64,000 nt of DNA, from NCBI RefSeq assembly GCF_002104995.1, contig NW_024468254.1, positions 682,001 to 746,000 of the forward strand, given 5' to 3'. Under the pieces are notes generated by a model that was given only the letters and a program-made list of their open reading frames with translations, was not told the origin of the DNA and did not search any database. Made by a program: the position numbers and the translations under genes. This document shows, piece by piece, positions 1 through 9,500 of the stretch (positions are counted from its first letter, which is position 1; every line of letters begins with the position of its first letter). The DNA is from Linderina pennispora (lineage: Eukaryota > Kickxellomycota > Kickxellomycetes > Kickxellales > Kickxellaceae).

Positions 1-713
1 AGTACCAGGAAAAAGCACCAGCGCGCATTTTCCTACTAATAGGCTTGGGAGAAAAGCGCGCCAGGCATCATAGACAGAGTGCGGCGGGGCGCGGCACCTA
101 CCACCCTGTTTTTCCAACTGTTTTTGCAGCAAGGAAAAAATCGAATCGAGGCAGCAGTCATGGTGGCCCAATGGGCACGTTGGCCTTGAAACAACAATTG
201 ATTTCTTTTACCAACCCCCCTGTCCTAATGCCCAGATATTGTCCGAAGGAACGCGCGTCCACCAAACTCTGCACCTCCAAGCTTTGGCTGCTGCAGCGGG
301 GTAGGAGGCGCCGCTACGGCTCGCCGGGCAGCCAGCCCTAGAGCAGCAGGGAACGCGTCGGCCAAGGAGCGGCGGTGCGCGTTCACTGCGAGGAAAAGCT
401 CGAGCGTAGAAAAATGCCAGCCAAGGTGGCCCAGCGACAAGGGGAAAACATATGGTCATGCGGGCAGGCGGCTAGGGCGCCCAAAAAAGCTCCACCATTA
501 ATACAGTTGCTGGGCCCTCAGGCTTGTTTCGAAAAATGTGAATCGCTTATTGGCCTCATCGCCTAGCTTTGCCTGCCTGCTCAGTTGACTATATAAGCAC
601 CGCGCCCACATTTCGAGCGGTTTTTTCCTCAAATCCAAACTCTCCTTATTCCCTTTACATCTGGGCTCCTAATAGTATCTAAAAACACACATATCCTCTT
701 TTTTCTTCCAGCC
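1..713. other. Left-edge non-coding region and promoter of the small HMG-box gene
   Basis: No convincing gene is seen before position 714. A TATA element (TATATAAG, about 590-597) lies about 120 bp before the next start codon, with an inverted CCAAT (ATTGG, 549-553) about 40 bp further upstream. A pyrimidine tract ending in CAG just before the ATG could be a 3' splice site of a leader intron, but no donor was pinned down. Confidence 0.5.
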
Positions 714-962
714 ATGCCTCGCGTATCCAAGAGCTCCACTGCCACCACCAAGTCTGGCAAGGTCTCCAAGCCTGCGAAGGCCGCTCCGGGCACTGTCGGC
801 GGCGGTAAAAAGGTCAGCGCGTACAACAAGTTCATGAAGGACCAGCTGCCCAAGTTCAAGCAGAGCAACCCCGGCGTCACCCACAAGGAGGCCTTCAAGA
901 AGGTTGCGCAGCTGTGGGCCAACGCCAAGGAGAACCCCAAGAACGCCAGGGGCACAGCCTAG
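714..962 (+). CDS. Small HMG-box/YABBY-like chromatin protein
   Basis: This 82-residue basic protein has a Lys/Ser/Thr/Ala-rich N-terminal tail (about 1-32) followed by one HMG-box-like or YABBY-like fold (about 33-77). The fold is recognised by the SAYNKFMKD start, a central Pro-rich turn and the AQLWANAKENPKN end. Proteins of this type bind DNA without strong sequence specificity and act as architectural chromatin factors; that role is inferred from the family. The ATG at 714 follows a TATA box at 590. It is complete, with no intron in the coding part. Family membership is fairly sure; the exact function is not known. Confidence 0.75.
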   Translation: MPRVSKSSTATTKSGKVSKPAKAAPGTVGGGKKVSAYNKFMKDQLPKFKQSNPGVTHKEAFKKVAQLWANAKENPKNARGTA

Positions 963-1413
963 GCTCCATATCTTTTCTCCTTTATCTTTTCCCTCTTCCA
1001 ATATTCCTCTTGTAATGAAACGCACTTGAACATTTTGCAGTCAAGCAGCGCGCTGACGATGCATCCACACTGTGCTTTTGTTTATTAGCCCACGTATGCG
1101 AGTGTTTGTCGGTGCGAGCCAGCAAGGCTCGCTCGCAGGTCCATGCGATGGTTCACTGCGCATATGTGATGGGATATCTCCATCAGCAACCCACATCTGG
1201 TGTCAGAGTTATATGTCATCTCCGGATATTGCCAAATTTGGACCACTGGTCCAAAAATTCCCCTGTGCTGATCGCCTCGCCTATCAAGCACGCAAAAAAA
1301 TCAGCCGGTGCCGCTTGATATCCGTTTTTCCCACTCAATGAGGGATGACGAGGGCTAAGCACAGGCCGGGCTTCTTATCTTCACTTACCCACCCGCCCGC
1401 ACTTTCCGCCACT
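963..1413. other. Intergenic region between HMG-box gene and LysRS
   Basis: About 450 bp containing the 3' flank of the HMG-box gene and the 5' flank of the synthetase. Reading continues open upstream of the chosen LysRS start to an ATG at 1345. No separate gene is supported. Confidence 0.4.
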
Positions 1414-3027
1414 ATGAACCGCTCGCTCACCTTAGCTCTCAAAGGCTCTCGGAACCTGCGCCCATTCGCCTGCCGCCTGCAAATGTCGACCCTGGCCAGT
1501 TCCGACAAACGGCCAATAAAGGCACAGCGTGAGCAGACTTTCCAAACACTCAACCTGCCTGCCTACCCACGCTACACAGCGGCTCCTGAAGGCTACCCAG
1601 TGGTCTCCCAAAAGGTCCTGCAGTCACAATACGGCCACGCACTGGAAGAAGGCGCCAAGCTGCCCAACGTTCAGGTCACCGTGCAGGGACGGGTCAGGAG
1701 CAAGCGCGAAGCTAGCAAGAAGCTGTTTTTCTTTGACATCGAACAGGACGGCCATACTGTGCAGCTTGTAGCCTCGCAGGCCAGGTACGTGGGCGACGAA
1801 GATTTCCGCGGCCTCAACAGAGCCCTGCTACCGGGCGATATTGTCAGAGCCTCGGGGTTCATCGGCAAAACAAATACCGGCGAGACCAGCGTGTTCGTGA
1901 CCTGCCATCTGGAGCTGCTAGCGCCGTGCTTCCACACGATTCCGGTGCGGTCCGGTCTGACAGACACACAAAAGAGGTTCAGGAACCGCCATGTGGATCT
2001 GCTGGTCAACCCGCAGGCCAAGCATAACCTGGTGACTCGTGCAAAGGTCCTAAAGTACATCCGGTCCTATCTGGACACGCGCGACTTCACCGAAGTCGAG
2101 ACACCCGTGCTGTCCCCGAATGTGGGCGGTGCTTCGGCCAAGCCCTTTGTCACGACTGCCGCTGCCTTTGGCAACTCTCGCATGTTTATGCGCGTCGCGC
2201 CTGAGTTGTTCCTGAAGCAGCTTGTAATCGGCGGCATGGATCGCGTATACGAGATCGGTAAGCAGTTTAGGAACGAGGGCGTCGATGCAGACCACAACCC
2301 CGAGTTTACCACCTGTGAGTTCTACCAGACATACGCGACCCTTGATGACCTGATGGCCATGACGGAGGAGATGCTGCGCGGCATGGCACATGCTGTCACA
2401 GGCGAGACAGCCGTCACAGCTGTCAGCACGATCAGCGGCAACGAGATCCAGGTCGATCTCGGCAAGCCATTCAGGCGCATTGATGTAACCCAGTTTCTGA
2501 GGGATAAGCTGCCGGGCTTGCCCAATGACTTCTCCAGCCCCGATGCGCTCCCGCAGCTACTGGACCTGCTGGCCAAAAACAACCTGTCGGCGCCGCAGCC
2601 GCATACGGTCCCGCGTCTGCTCGACCGTCTGATCGGCCACTACATTGAACCGCTGTGCCAGCAGCCCACGTTCCTCATCGGCCACCCATCCATCATGAGC
2701 CCGCTTTCAAAGTGCACCGACGATTCGGCCCAGGTCTCTGCCCGTTTTGAGCTGTTTGTCAACGGCAAGGAGCTGGTCAATGCGTACGAGGAGCTGAATA
2801 ATCCGAATGAGCAGCGCGCTAAGTTCATGGTACAGGCCACTGAACGCGCGGCCGGTGATGAGGAAGTGCCAGAGATGGACCAAGCGTTCTGTGATGCGCT
2901 GGAGTTTGCCTTGCCACCGACTGGCGGATGGGGGATGGGTGTTGATCGGGTGGTTGCGTTGTTGGCAGGGGTACGGCATCTGCGCGAAACTATTGCGTTC
3001 CCTGTCATGAAGAACGACTCCAAGTAG
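1414..3027 (+). CDS. MSK1: Lysyl-tRNA synthetase, mitochondrial, class II
   Basis: Charges mitochondrial tRNA-Lys with lysine using ATP. An N-terminal OB-fold anticodon-binding domain (about 75-190) begins with GRVRSKREASKKLFF and is followed by the class II catalytic core. Motif 2 includes GKQFRNEG and HNPEFTTCEFY; motif 3 includes GWGMGVDRVV near the C-terminus. The start at 1414 gives a 537-residue protein whose first about 25 residues are rich in Arg, Ser and Leu with no acids, a typical matrix-targeting presequence. An in-frame ATG at 1345 would add 23 residues. Only one LysRS gene is visible here, so the same locus might also serve the cytosol, but the presequence and the divergence from cytosolic LysRS favour the mitochondrial form. 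No introns. Confidence 0.9.
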   Translation: MNRSLTLALKGSRNLRPFACRLQMSTLASSDKRPIKAQREQTFQTLNLPAYPRYTAAPEGYPVVSQKVLQSQYGHALEEGAKLPNVQVTVQGRVRSKREASKKLFFFDIEQDGHTVQLVASQARYVGDEDFRGLNRALLPGDIVRASGFIGKTNTGETSVFVTCHLELLAPCFHTIPVRSGLTDTQKRFRNRHVDLLVNPQAKHNLVTRAKVLKYIRSYLDTRDFTEVETPVLSPNVGGASAKPFVTTAAAFGNSRMFMRVAPELFLKQLVIGGMDRVYEIGKQFRNEGVDADHNPEFTTCEFYQTYATLDDLMAMTEEMLRGMAHAVTGETAVTAVSTISGNEIQVDLGKPFRRIDVTQFLRDKLPGLPNDFSSPDALPQLLDLLAKNNLSAPQPHTVPRLLDRLIGHYIEPLCQQPTFLIGHPSIMSPLSKCTDDSAQVSARFELFVNGKELVNAYEELNNPNEQRAKFMVQATERAAGDEEVPEMDQAFCDALEFALPPTGGWGMGVDRVVALLAGVRHLRETIAFPVMKNDSK

Positions 3028-3949
3028 CATCTATTATTTAAAACTCCCGTTTGAAATGAGTGCAGCCAGCCAGAGCCCTCTTACATATTGTGTCAATGCT
3101 GCCAATACATGAAGTGTACATCAGCAGCTAATGTATCATTGGACATGCATCCTACACTTCGAGTGCGATCTGCTGTAATGCCAAATTGCAAGTGGAGTCG
3201 GGTGGCGGTGGATTCTTTTGGGAGCTTTCCTTTAATTTACCATCTCACTTGGCAGTTTCATTTATTCCCTTAATGGCCAGCAACAAGCATGTAAACAGCC
3301 TAGGGGTGGCGTAGAGCCCAGCCCTGCTTTGCGGTGCTATTTTCCTAAGCCAGACAGTTGATGCCAGTCCAGCCAGCTTCTCTGGTGGCACAGGCAACTG
3401 GCCCAATCCATATGTTTACGTCGACAATCGTAGTATTTCAGAAAGACCACAGGCAACTACAGAATTGTCACCGCCAGATATTGCACCATCAGATGGTGCT
3501 CCAGACTCACCGCCACACGCCTCAGTTTTGCTGCTTCACAGCACTGGGTCAATCAGCACTGGGTCAATCAGCACTGGTGCATCCGAGAGCAACACCGACC
3601 CACCCTGCCCAACGAACTTTCACTCTTCGATGTCGAGCCAGACCGTGCTAAATCAAAAGAACTTGCCATCAAGTGGCCTGAACCAGGCCAGAAGCTGCTG
3701 CCGAGCTAACCTAAACCGACATTGCTCACTCTAGGGTTGCAGCCTGTCAGCGCTGGGCTGTTATCCTTGAGTCAGACAATATTCGCCTATCCATGAGTCA
3801 GTGTTATTGTTTGTAACAGGATCTAGACGCCCATAATGAATGTGCTCCATATAAAGGTTCATCTGGTCAAAGTATCATTATTCTGCTGCCGTCCATATCC
3901 AACTGCTTAGCTTTGTCATATATAAACAGACCACAGTAGTGCTTCACAA
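3028..3949. other. Intergenic region upstream of DDX41 with a short tandem repeat
   Basis: About 920 bp without a supported gene. A 15-bp unit (AGCACTGGGTCAATC) is repeated 2.5 times at 3540-3577. A TATA-like stretch (CATATATAAAC, 3917-3927) lies only about 25-30 bp before the DDX41 ATG. If it is the functional TATA box, the mRNA would have almost no leader. Confidence 0.45.
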
Positions 3950-5875
3950 ATGGGTGACTCAGCCGAAGATATCGAAAAAGTTCGTGAAGAATACCGCCGA
4001 CGCCGGAGAGAGCTGGATGCTGAGGAAAAAGGGGATGATCTTGGTTTGAACCTCGACGACCTCCTTGGACCCGAGGACAAGCCGGAGGAGTACATTCCAG
4101 TCAAGCAGCGGCGTCTGGAAAAGATCGAGGGTATCCGGAAAAGGCTGCGGTATTCCGAACCGCAAGACGAAGGGCGCGGCTCTGATAACGAGGCGGAGCA
4201 CTCTGATTCAAACGAGAACAGCACGCCCAGTGGTATGCTTGGTCCACAGGCTGGTGTCAGTCTGGTAGACCAAATTGCCGACCTGCGGCGAAAGCACTTG
4301 ATTGACGACAAGACTGAGGAGGAAAAGCAGCGCGAGCAAGAGAAAGCATTGCTTGAAGCGATCGCGCGGAAAAAGCAGCTGGCGTCGGCAGCCGAGATCG
4401 CCAAGGGCGTGGTTTATTTGGAGTCGATGAAGTCAACATGGCGGCCGTTGGCTCGGCACAGGGCCCTGACGCAGGAGGAGGTGCTGGAGCGCCGGAAACT
4501 GTACCATATTATTGTCGACGGTGAGGATATCCCACCGCCCCTATTCACATTCAAGGCAATGCGATTCCCGCAGCCTATACTGGACTACCTGGTAGCTAAG
4601 GGCATTACTGAACCATCGACGATCCAGATGCAGGGACTGCCGGTAGCTCTGAGTGGGCGAGACATGATTGGTATTGCCAGCACTGGTACCGGCAAGACGC
4701 TGGCATTCTCGCTGCCGCTAATAATGCTGGCGCTGCAGGAGGAGTGCAGGATGGGGCTCGTCAAGGGCGAGGGACCGATTGGCCTGATTGTGTGCCCGTC
4801 GCGTGAGCTGGCTCGGCAAACATACGAGGGTCTGCTGGCAATGTCGGAGGCACTGGTCAAAGGCGGGTTCCCCGAGCTACGCGCAGTGCTAGCAATCGGC
4901 GGAATATCGATGCAGGACCAGCAGTACACGCTCGACAAGGGAGTGCATATGGTGGTGGCCACGCCTGGACGGCTGCAGGACATGCTGAAGCGGCGCAAGA
5001 TCAACCTAGATCTGTGCAAGTACATGTGCATGGACGAGGCGGACCGGATGATTGATGTCGGGTTCGAGGAAGAGGTGCGCGACATTGTGTCGTACTTCAA
5101 GTACCAGCGGCAGACGCTGCTGTTCTCGGCCACGATGCCGCGCAAGATCCAGGACTTTGCGCAGTCGTCGCTGGTCCGGCCAGTGGTGGTCAATGTCAGT
5201 CGCGCTGGAGCAGCCAACATGGACATTATCCAAGAGGTCGAGTGGGTCAAGCCTGAGATGCGCATTATGTATCTGCTCGAGTGCCTGCAGAAGACGGCGC
5301 CGCCGGTTGTGATTTTCGCCGAGAACAAGAACGATGTGGACGACATCCTCGAGTACCTTCTTCTCAAAGGCGTGGAGGCAGTTGCGATTCACGGCGGCAA
5401 GGACCAGGAGGAGCGCGAGTATGCGATGCGGTCGTATCGCGAGGGCAAGAAGGACGTGCTCATTGCCACCGACGTTGCGTCCAAGGGTATTGACTTCCCC
5501 GAGATCAAGCACGTCATCAACTTTGATCTGCCCAAGGAGATCGAGAACTACACCCATCGGATCGGGCGTACGGGGCGTGCCGGAAAAACCGGAGTTGCCA
5601 CCACATTCATCAACAATAATTCGTCAGAGCAGGTCTTGCTTGACCTGAAGCATTTGCTGATTGAGGCCAAGCAGCGCGTGCCGCCAGCGCTGATGACGAT
5701 TCACGACCCGACTGACAAGTACCGGCTCGCTGATGGGTCGCTGGACACCAGTGTTGGGTGTGCGTTCTGTGGTGGTCTTGGCCATCGCATCCTGGACTGC
5801 CCCAAGCTGGCGCAGGAGAGGCGTGCTCAGCAGGCAGCACAGAGGAGATCGGATGGTCGCGGCGACGATTACTGA
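3950..5875 (+). CDS. DDX41: DEAD-box RNA helicase, DDX41/Abstrakt family
   Basis: ATP-dependent RNA helicase expected to work in the nucleus with the spliceosome. The 641-residue protein has an acidic, coiled-coil-like N-terminal region (1-180) and a Q-motif region (around FPQPILDYL). The canonical helicase motifs follow: STGTGKT (Walker A), PSRELARQ, TPGRL, MDEADRM (DEAD), SATMP, a second RecA lobe with ATDVASKGIDFP, and HRIGRTGRAGKTG. Near the C-terminus a CCHC zinc knuckle (CAFCGGLGHRILDC, about 601-614) is diagnostic of DDX41 rather than other DEAD-box families. Intact, no introns. Animal DDX41 also senses nucleic acids; nothing here tests that for a fungus. Confidence 0.93.
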   Translation: MGDSAEDIEKVREEYRRRRRELDAEEKGDDLGLNLDDLLGPEDKPEEYIPVKQRRLEKIEGIRKRLRYSEPQDEGRGSDNEAEHSDSNENSTPSGMLGPQAGVSLVDQIADLRRKHLIDDKTEEEKQREQEKALLEAIARKKQLASAAEIAKGVVYLESMKSTWRPLARHRALTQEEVLERRKLYHIIVDGEDIPPPLFTFKAMRFPQPILDYLVAKGITEPSTIQMQGLPVALSGRDMIGIASTGTGKTLAFSLPLIMLALQEECRMGLVKGEGPIGLIVCPSRELARQTYEGLLAMSEALVKGGFPELRAVLAIGGISMQDQQYTLDKGVHMVVATPGRLQDMLKRRKINLDLCKYMCMDEADRMIDVGFEEEVRDIVSYFKYQRQTLLFSATMPRKIQDFAQSSLVRPVVVNVSRAGAANMDIIQEVEWVKPEMRIMYLLECLQKTAPPVVIFAENKNDVDDILEYLLLKGVEAVAIHGGKDQEEREYAMRSYREGKKDVLIATDVASKGIDFPEIKHVINFDLPKEIENYTHRIGRTGRAGKTGVATTFINNNSSEQVLLDLKHLLIEAKQRVPPALMTIHDPTDKYRLADGSLDTSVGCAFCGGLGHRILDCPKLAQERRAQQAAQRRSDGRGDDY

Positions 5876-6555
5876 TAGACAAGGGGTCGTGAACTAAACT
5901 CAGCGCATTATTTTTTCGCCCGCCTAGGAGTCTACTTCCATATGGCATCATCTCGGCTCGGCTCGCTGTTCATGCGAAGCCGCCTTTAGATTTTTTTGTC
6001 TCCCATTTCGTTGTCAAATTGCAGCTTTCCAGCCCTCAAATTTCGTAATTTCAGCTTCAATTTTTCATTACTTTTAAACTTTATTCGCGCATTTCCAATT
6101 CAAAATTTAGCATTTGCAATTTGGTTCCAGGACATTGCGCGTGTGCATCCCTTGAATTTCTCGTTTTTAGTATTCACCGGCGGCGACACTGCAGCACACT
6201 TTAATAAGCCATGGTAAAGTTCGCGTGCGTTGGCTGCATTTCCAGTTTAGCGTATTGGAAGGCTGGCAGTCGTGTTCCCTTTGATGCTATAATAGGGAAG
6301 GCGTGTAGGTGTGGGAAACGGGGAGGGGGAGGCGCTGCTGCAAACAGCACTATTGTTAGATATTCGACATCGCCATACTGATATTGCAACTTTCTCTTCT
6401 GTTTTGGAATTATTGCATTTCATATAAACTAGAACAGTGATAATAGCGCAGACGCAGGATCGCAGCAGCACACGCAGTTAGTAGACAGTCGGCGAGCACT
6501 CTTACGCGAGGTGTATTTCTGGACGCATGCAAGAGACAAGGACGTGGTAGCAGCA
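5876..6555. other. Intergenic region upstream of EAF1
   Basis: About 680 bp. An AT-rich stretch at 5990-6180 holds repeated TTTAATTTTC-type sequence. The EAF1 reading frame is open back to a GTG at 6511, so an unrecognised upstream exon cannot be excluded. No separate gene is supported. Confidence 0.4.
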
Positions 6556-9500
6556 ATGGACAAAACAGCCGACAGACTATTCGACAGCGCAGCGATGCGC
6601 AGCGAGTTTGAGAACTTTTACAAGATATACACAGAGGACCCGCAGAAGGCGCTCGCCAGGGCACGCGACGAGGGCGAGGACAGCTGGAGACAAATGGCAG
6701 AGTCGGCACAGAACACAGACATGGACGTAGTCGAAGAGGAAATGGGAGACGACGGGGTGGTGCACCCGGACGACGTGGTGTTCATGTCAGACCTGGTACC
6801 GGTGGCGACGGCAGAGGTGCAGCAGCAGTACGCACCGCAGACGGCAGAGATGATTGAGAGCAGCGCATTGTATCGGGTGTACCAGGAGCAGCTGGAGGAC
6901 ATCAACTGCAACAGCGCGAATGCGTACAGCTGGCAGCAGCAGGCGCAGAAGCAGCCATTGTACGAGGTTCTGCAAAAGTCGAGGAAATTTGTGTCGACGC
7001 AGGACTGGGAGCTAGCGCAGGAGGAGCTGATACGGGTGCGGGTGATGGAGCGAATTGAGGAGCTGAAGAAAGCAGGCAAATGGTCGTTCTGGCAGCCACG
7101 CAAGCACCGGGCGCCGGCCCGCACCAAGGCGCACTGGGACTATTTGCTGGATGAGTGCGTGTGGATGCATTGTGATTTCGCCGAGGAGCGCAAGTGGCGG
7201 CAGGCGATGGCTAAAGCAGTGGCAGAGTGGGTGGTGGAGTACCATATGGCCAAAGACAAATCGCTGTATACAGTTAATGGGCGGCGGGCGCGTCGGGCAT
7301 TTGAGCGGCGAGTGCCTGAAGACAAGCTGGAGAGCGGCGAGTCCGGGGAGCAGGATGGCGAAAGTGAGGCTATCCAAGAGACTCCGGGGTCGGGAGATGT
7401 CGAGATGATGGCAGAAGCCGATGAGTCACAGGCTACCGCGCAGGAACAGCAGCAGCAGCAGTCCGAAGAACAATCAGCAGAACAGTCGGTTGAGCAGTCC
7501 GAGACGCAGAGCGATGAAAAGGATGCAGAAGTGGAGTGCAAATCGGAAGACGCATCGGAGCAGCAATCACAGTCAACGCCGGCAGCAGTGGGCGTGGGAG
7601 ATGTTGAGATGTCAGAGCCACAGCCAGTAGCTGAAGCCGAGGACAGCACAAGCCCCGATACCAAGGGAGCAGAGTCGAGCACCGACCCGAGTGCAGACCA
7701 GAAGCCTGAAATTGAGGAGGAGGTGGTGGTGAAGACTGAGAGCGGAGCGGAGCCACAGGCATCGACAGAAGGCGAGGCAGACGGTGACGAGAGCAGCGAC
7801 GACAAGCCGATGATGGACATGCTGCGCACAGACATGTCGGCAGAAGACAAGGATGCAGGCACGCCGGATGTGGGCGGCAGCGACCACGTGGTGCCAGCCA
7901 GCATGGACATCTACGAGAGCGCTCTGTCGGTGTACCAGATCCTGGCGCAGATGCCGGACACGGAAGGCATTGAGGAGATTCTGGGAGACAGCATATTCTC
8001 GCTGCAGATGCTGCGGTCGGTAGTGCCGTACGGGCCGGCGTGGGACGAGCCGTACTGTGACATCCTGGACGCGTCACCGGTGGTGCCGATCTGCAAGACG
8101 ATGTGGCCGGACTTTGGAGTCGAGTCAGATGACGACGACATGGATCAGGACAGCGTGCTAGAGTGGTACGAGCTGGCGAGGATGGCGTCGGGCGGGGCAG
8201 GACACAGCGAAGGGCAGCAGCACGTGCGGTCTGTGTTTACGCGTAACCTGATGGCGCCACCGCTACTGCCGATGTTCACACAGGCGAACAAGGCACCGCG
8301 CAACAGCCATGCGGCAGGGGTGGTCCCGGGGGTAGACACAGCAGCGCAGCAGGCGGCGAGCGACGCGTGCCCGGGGCAGGCGGTGTTTGAGTGGACCGCA
8401 GAGCGGGACCGGGGGCTGGCCAAGATCATCCAGCAGTACACAGGCAACTGGGGGCTGATCGCCGCGACGTTCAACCATGCGGGAGGGCTGTATGGTGGGC
8501 GGGCATTGTCAGCACGGGTGTGCTACGAGCGGTGGGCGGCGATCAAGGACGACTTTGCGCTGGACCGCGCATCGGTGCAGACCGGGTATGACGAGCGGGA
8601 CTATGGGCCGCGGCGGCTGAACCGGTGGGCGCACGGGCTGACAGTCCAGCCGACGGCAGAGCCGCTGTCGGCAATGCAGTTGGCGAACAGCCAGGTGGCG
8701 CACGGCGAGGCGTTCCGGCTCGTGGGGGAGTCGAAGAAGAAGCGCGAGGCAGCGCCGAAGCCGCAGCCGGTACCGGCCCGCGAGCCAAAGCGGACAGGTA
8801 GCGCACAGCACGTGCCAACGCCGGTGGAGCTGGCGCGGCACAAGTTCGAGCAAGACCGCAAGTTCCAGCAGATGTTCATGGAGCAGCGGCAGGCGACAGC
8901 GACAGTCGCCTCGCTGGCCATGCAGCAGCAGCAGCAGCAGCGGGCGCTGGGCGCGCGCATGCAGGGCGTACCAGCCAGCCGGCAGATGGCGGCGCTGCAG
9001 AGTATGCTGGCGCAGGGCCGGCCGCGACCGCTGACCCCACAGCAGACACAGCTGCTGCAGCAGCAACTGCAGATGCACCTGCAGCAGCAAGGCCAGCAGC
9101 TGAGGCTGACGCCCGAGCAGATCCAGGCAGTGCTGCAGGCGCGCGCCGGCGGGCCGCGACCGAACATCCCGCCGGGCCTGGCAGCAGCGCTGGCAGCACG
9201 TGCGCAGCAGCAGCAGCAGCAGAACCCGGCGCGGCCACCGGTGCAGCGCCCGGCGACGCCGGGGGCCAACATACTGACGGCGCAGCAGCGGCAGGCGCTG
9301 ATCCAGCAACTGTCGCAACAGCAACAGCAACAGCAGCAGCAACAGCAGCAACAACAGATGGCGGCACCGGTGCCGCGCCCGGCGACGCAGCCACCGATGG
9401 CATCGCCGACGCCGATGTCACCGCAAATGAATGCGCCGCAGCTTAACGCGGCAGGGATTCCGAGCAACACTGGGACGTCGCCAGGCGGCGGGAAGGCCGG

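Noticed and set aside
3540-3577. CRISPR-like repeat array
   Set aside because: Direct tandem 15-bp units without spacers; a simple minisatellite.
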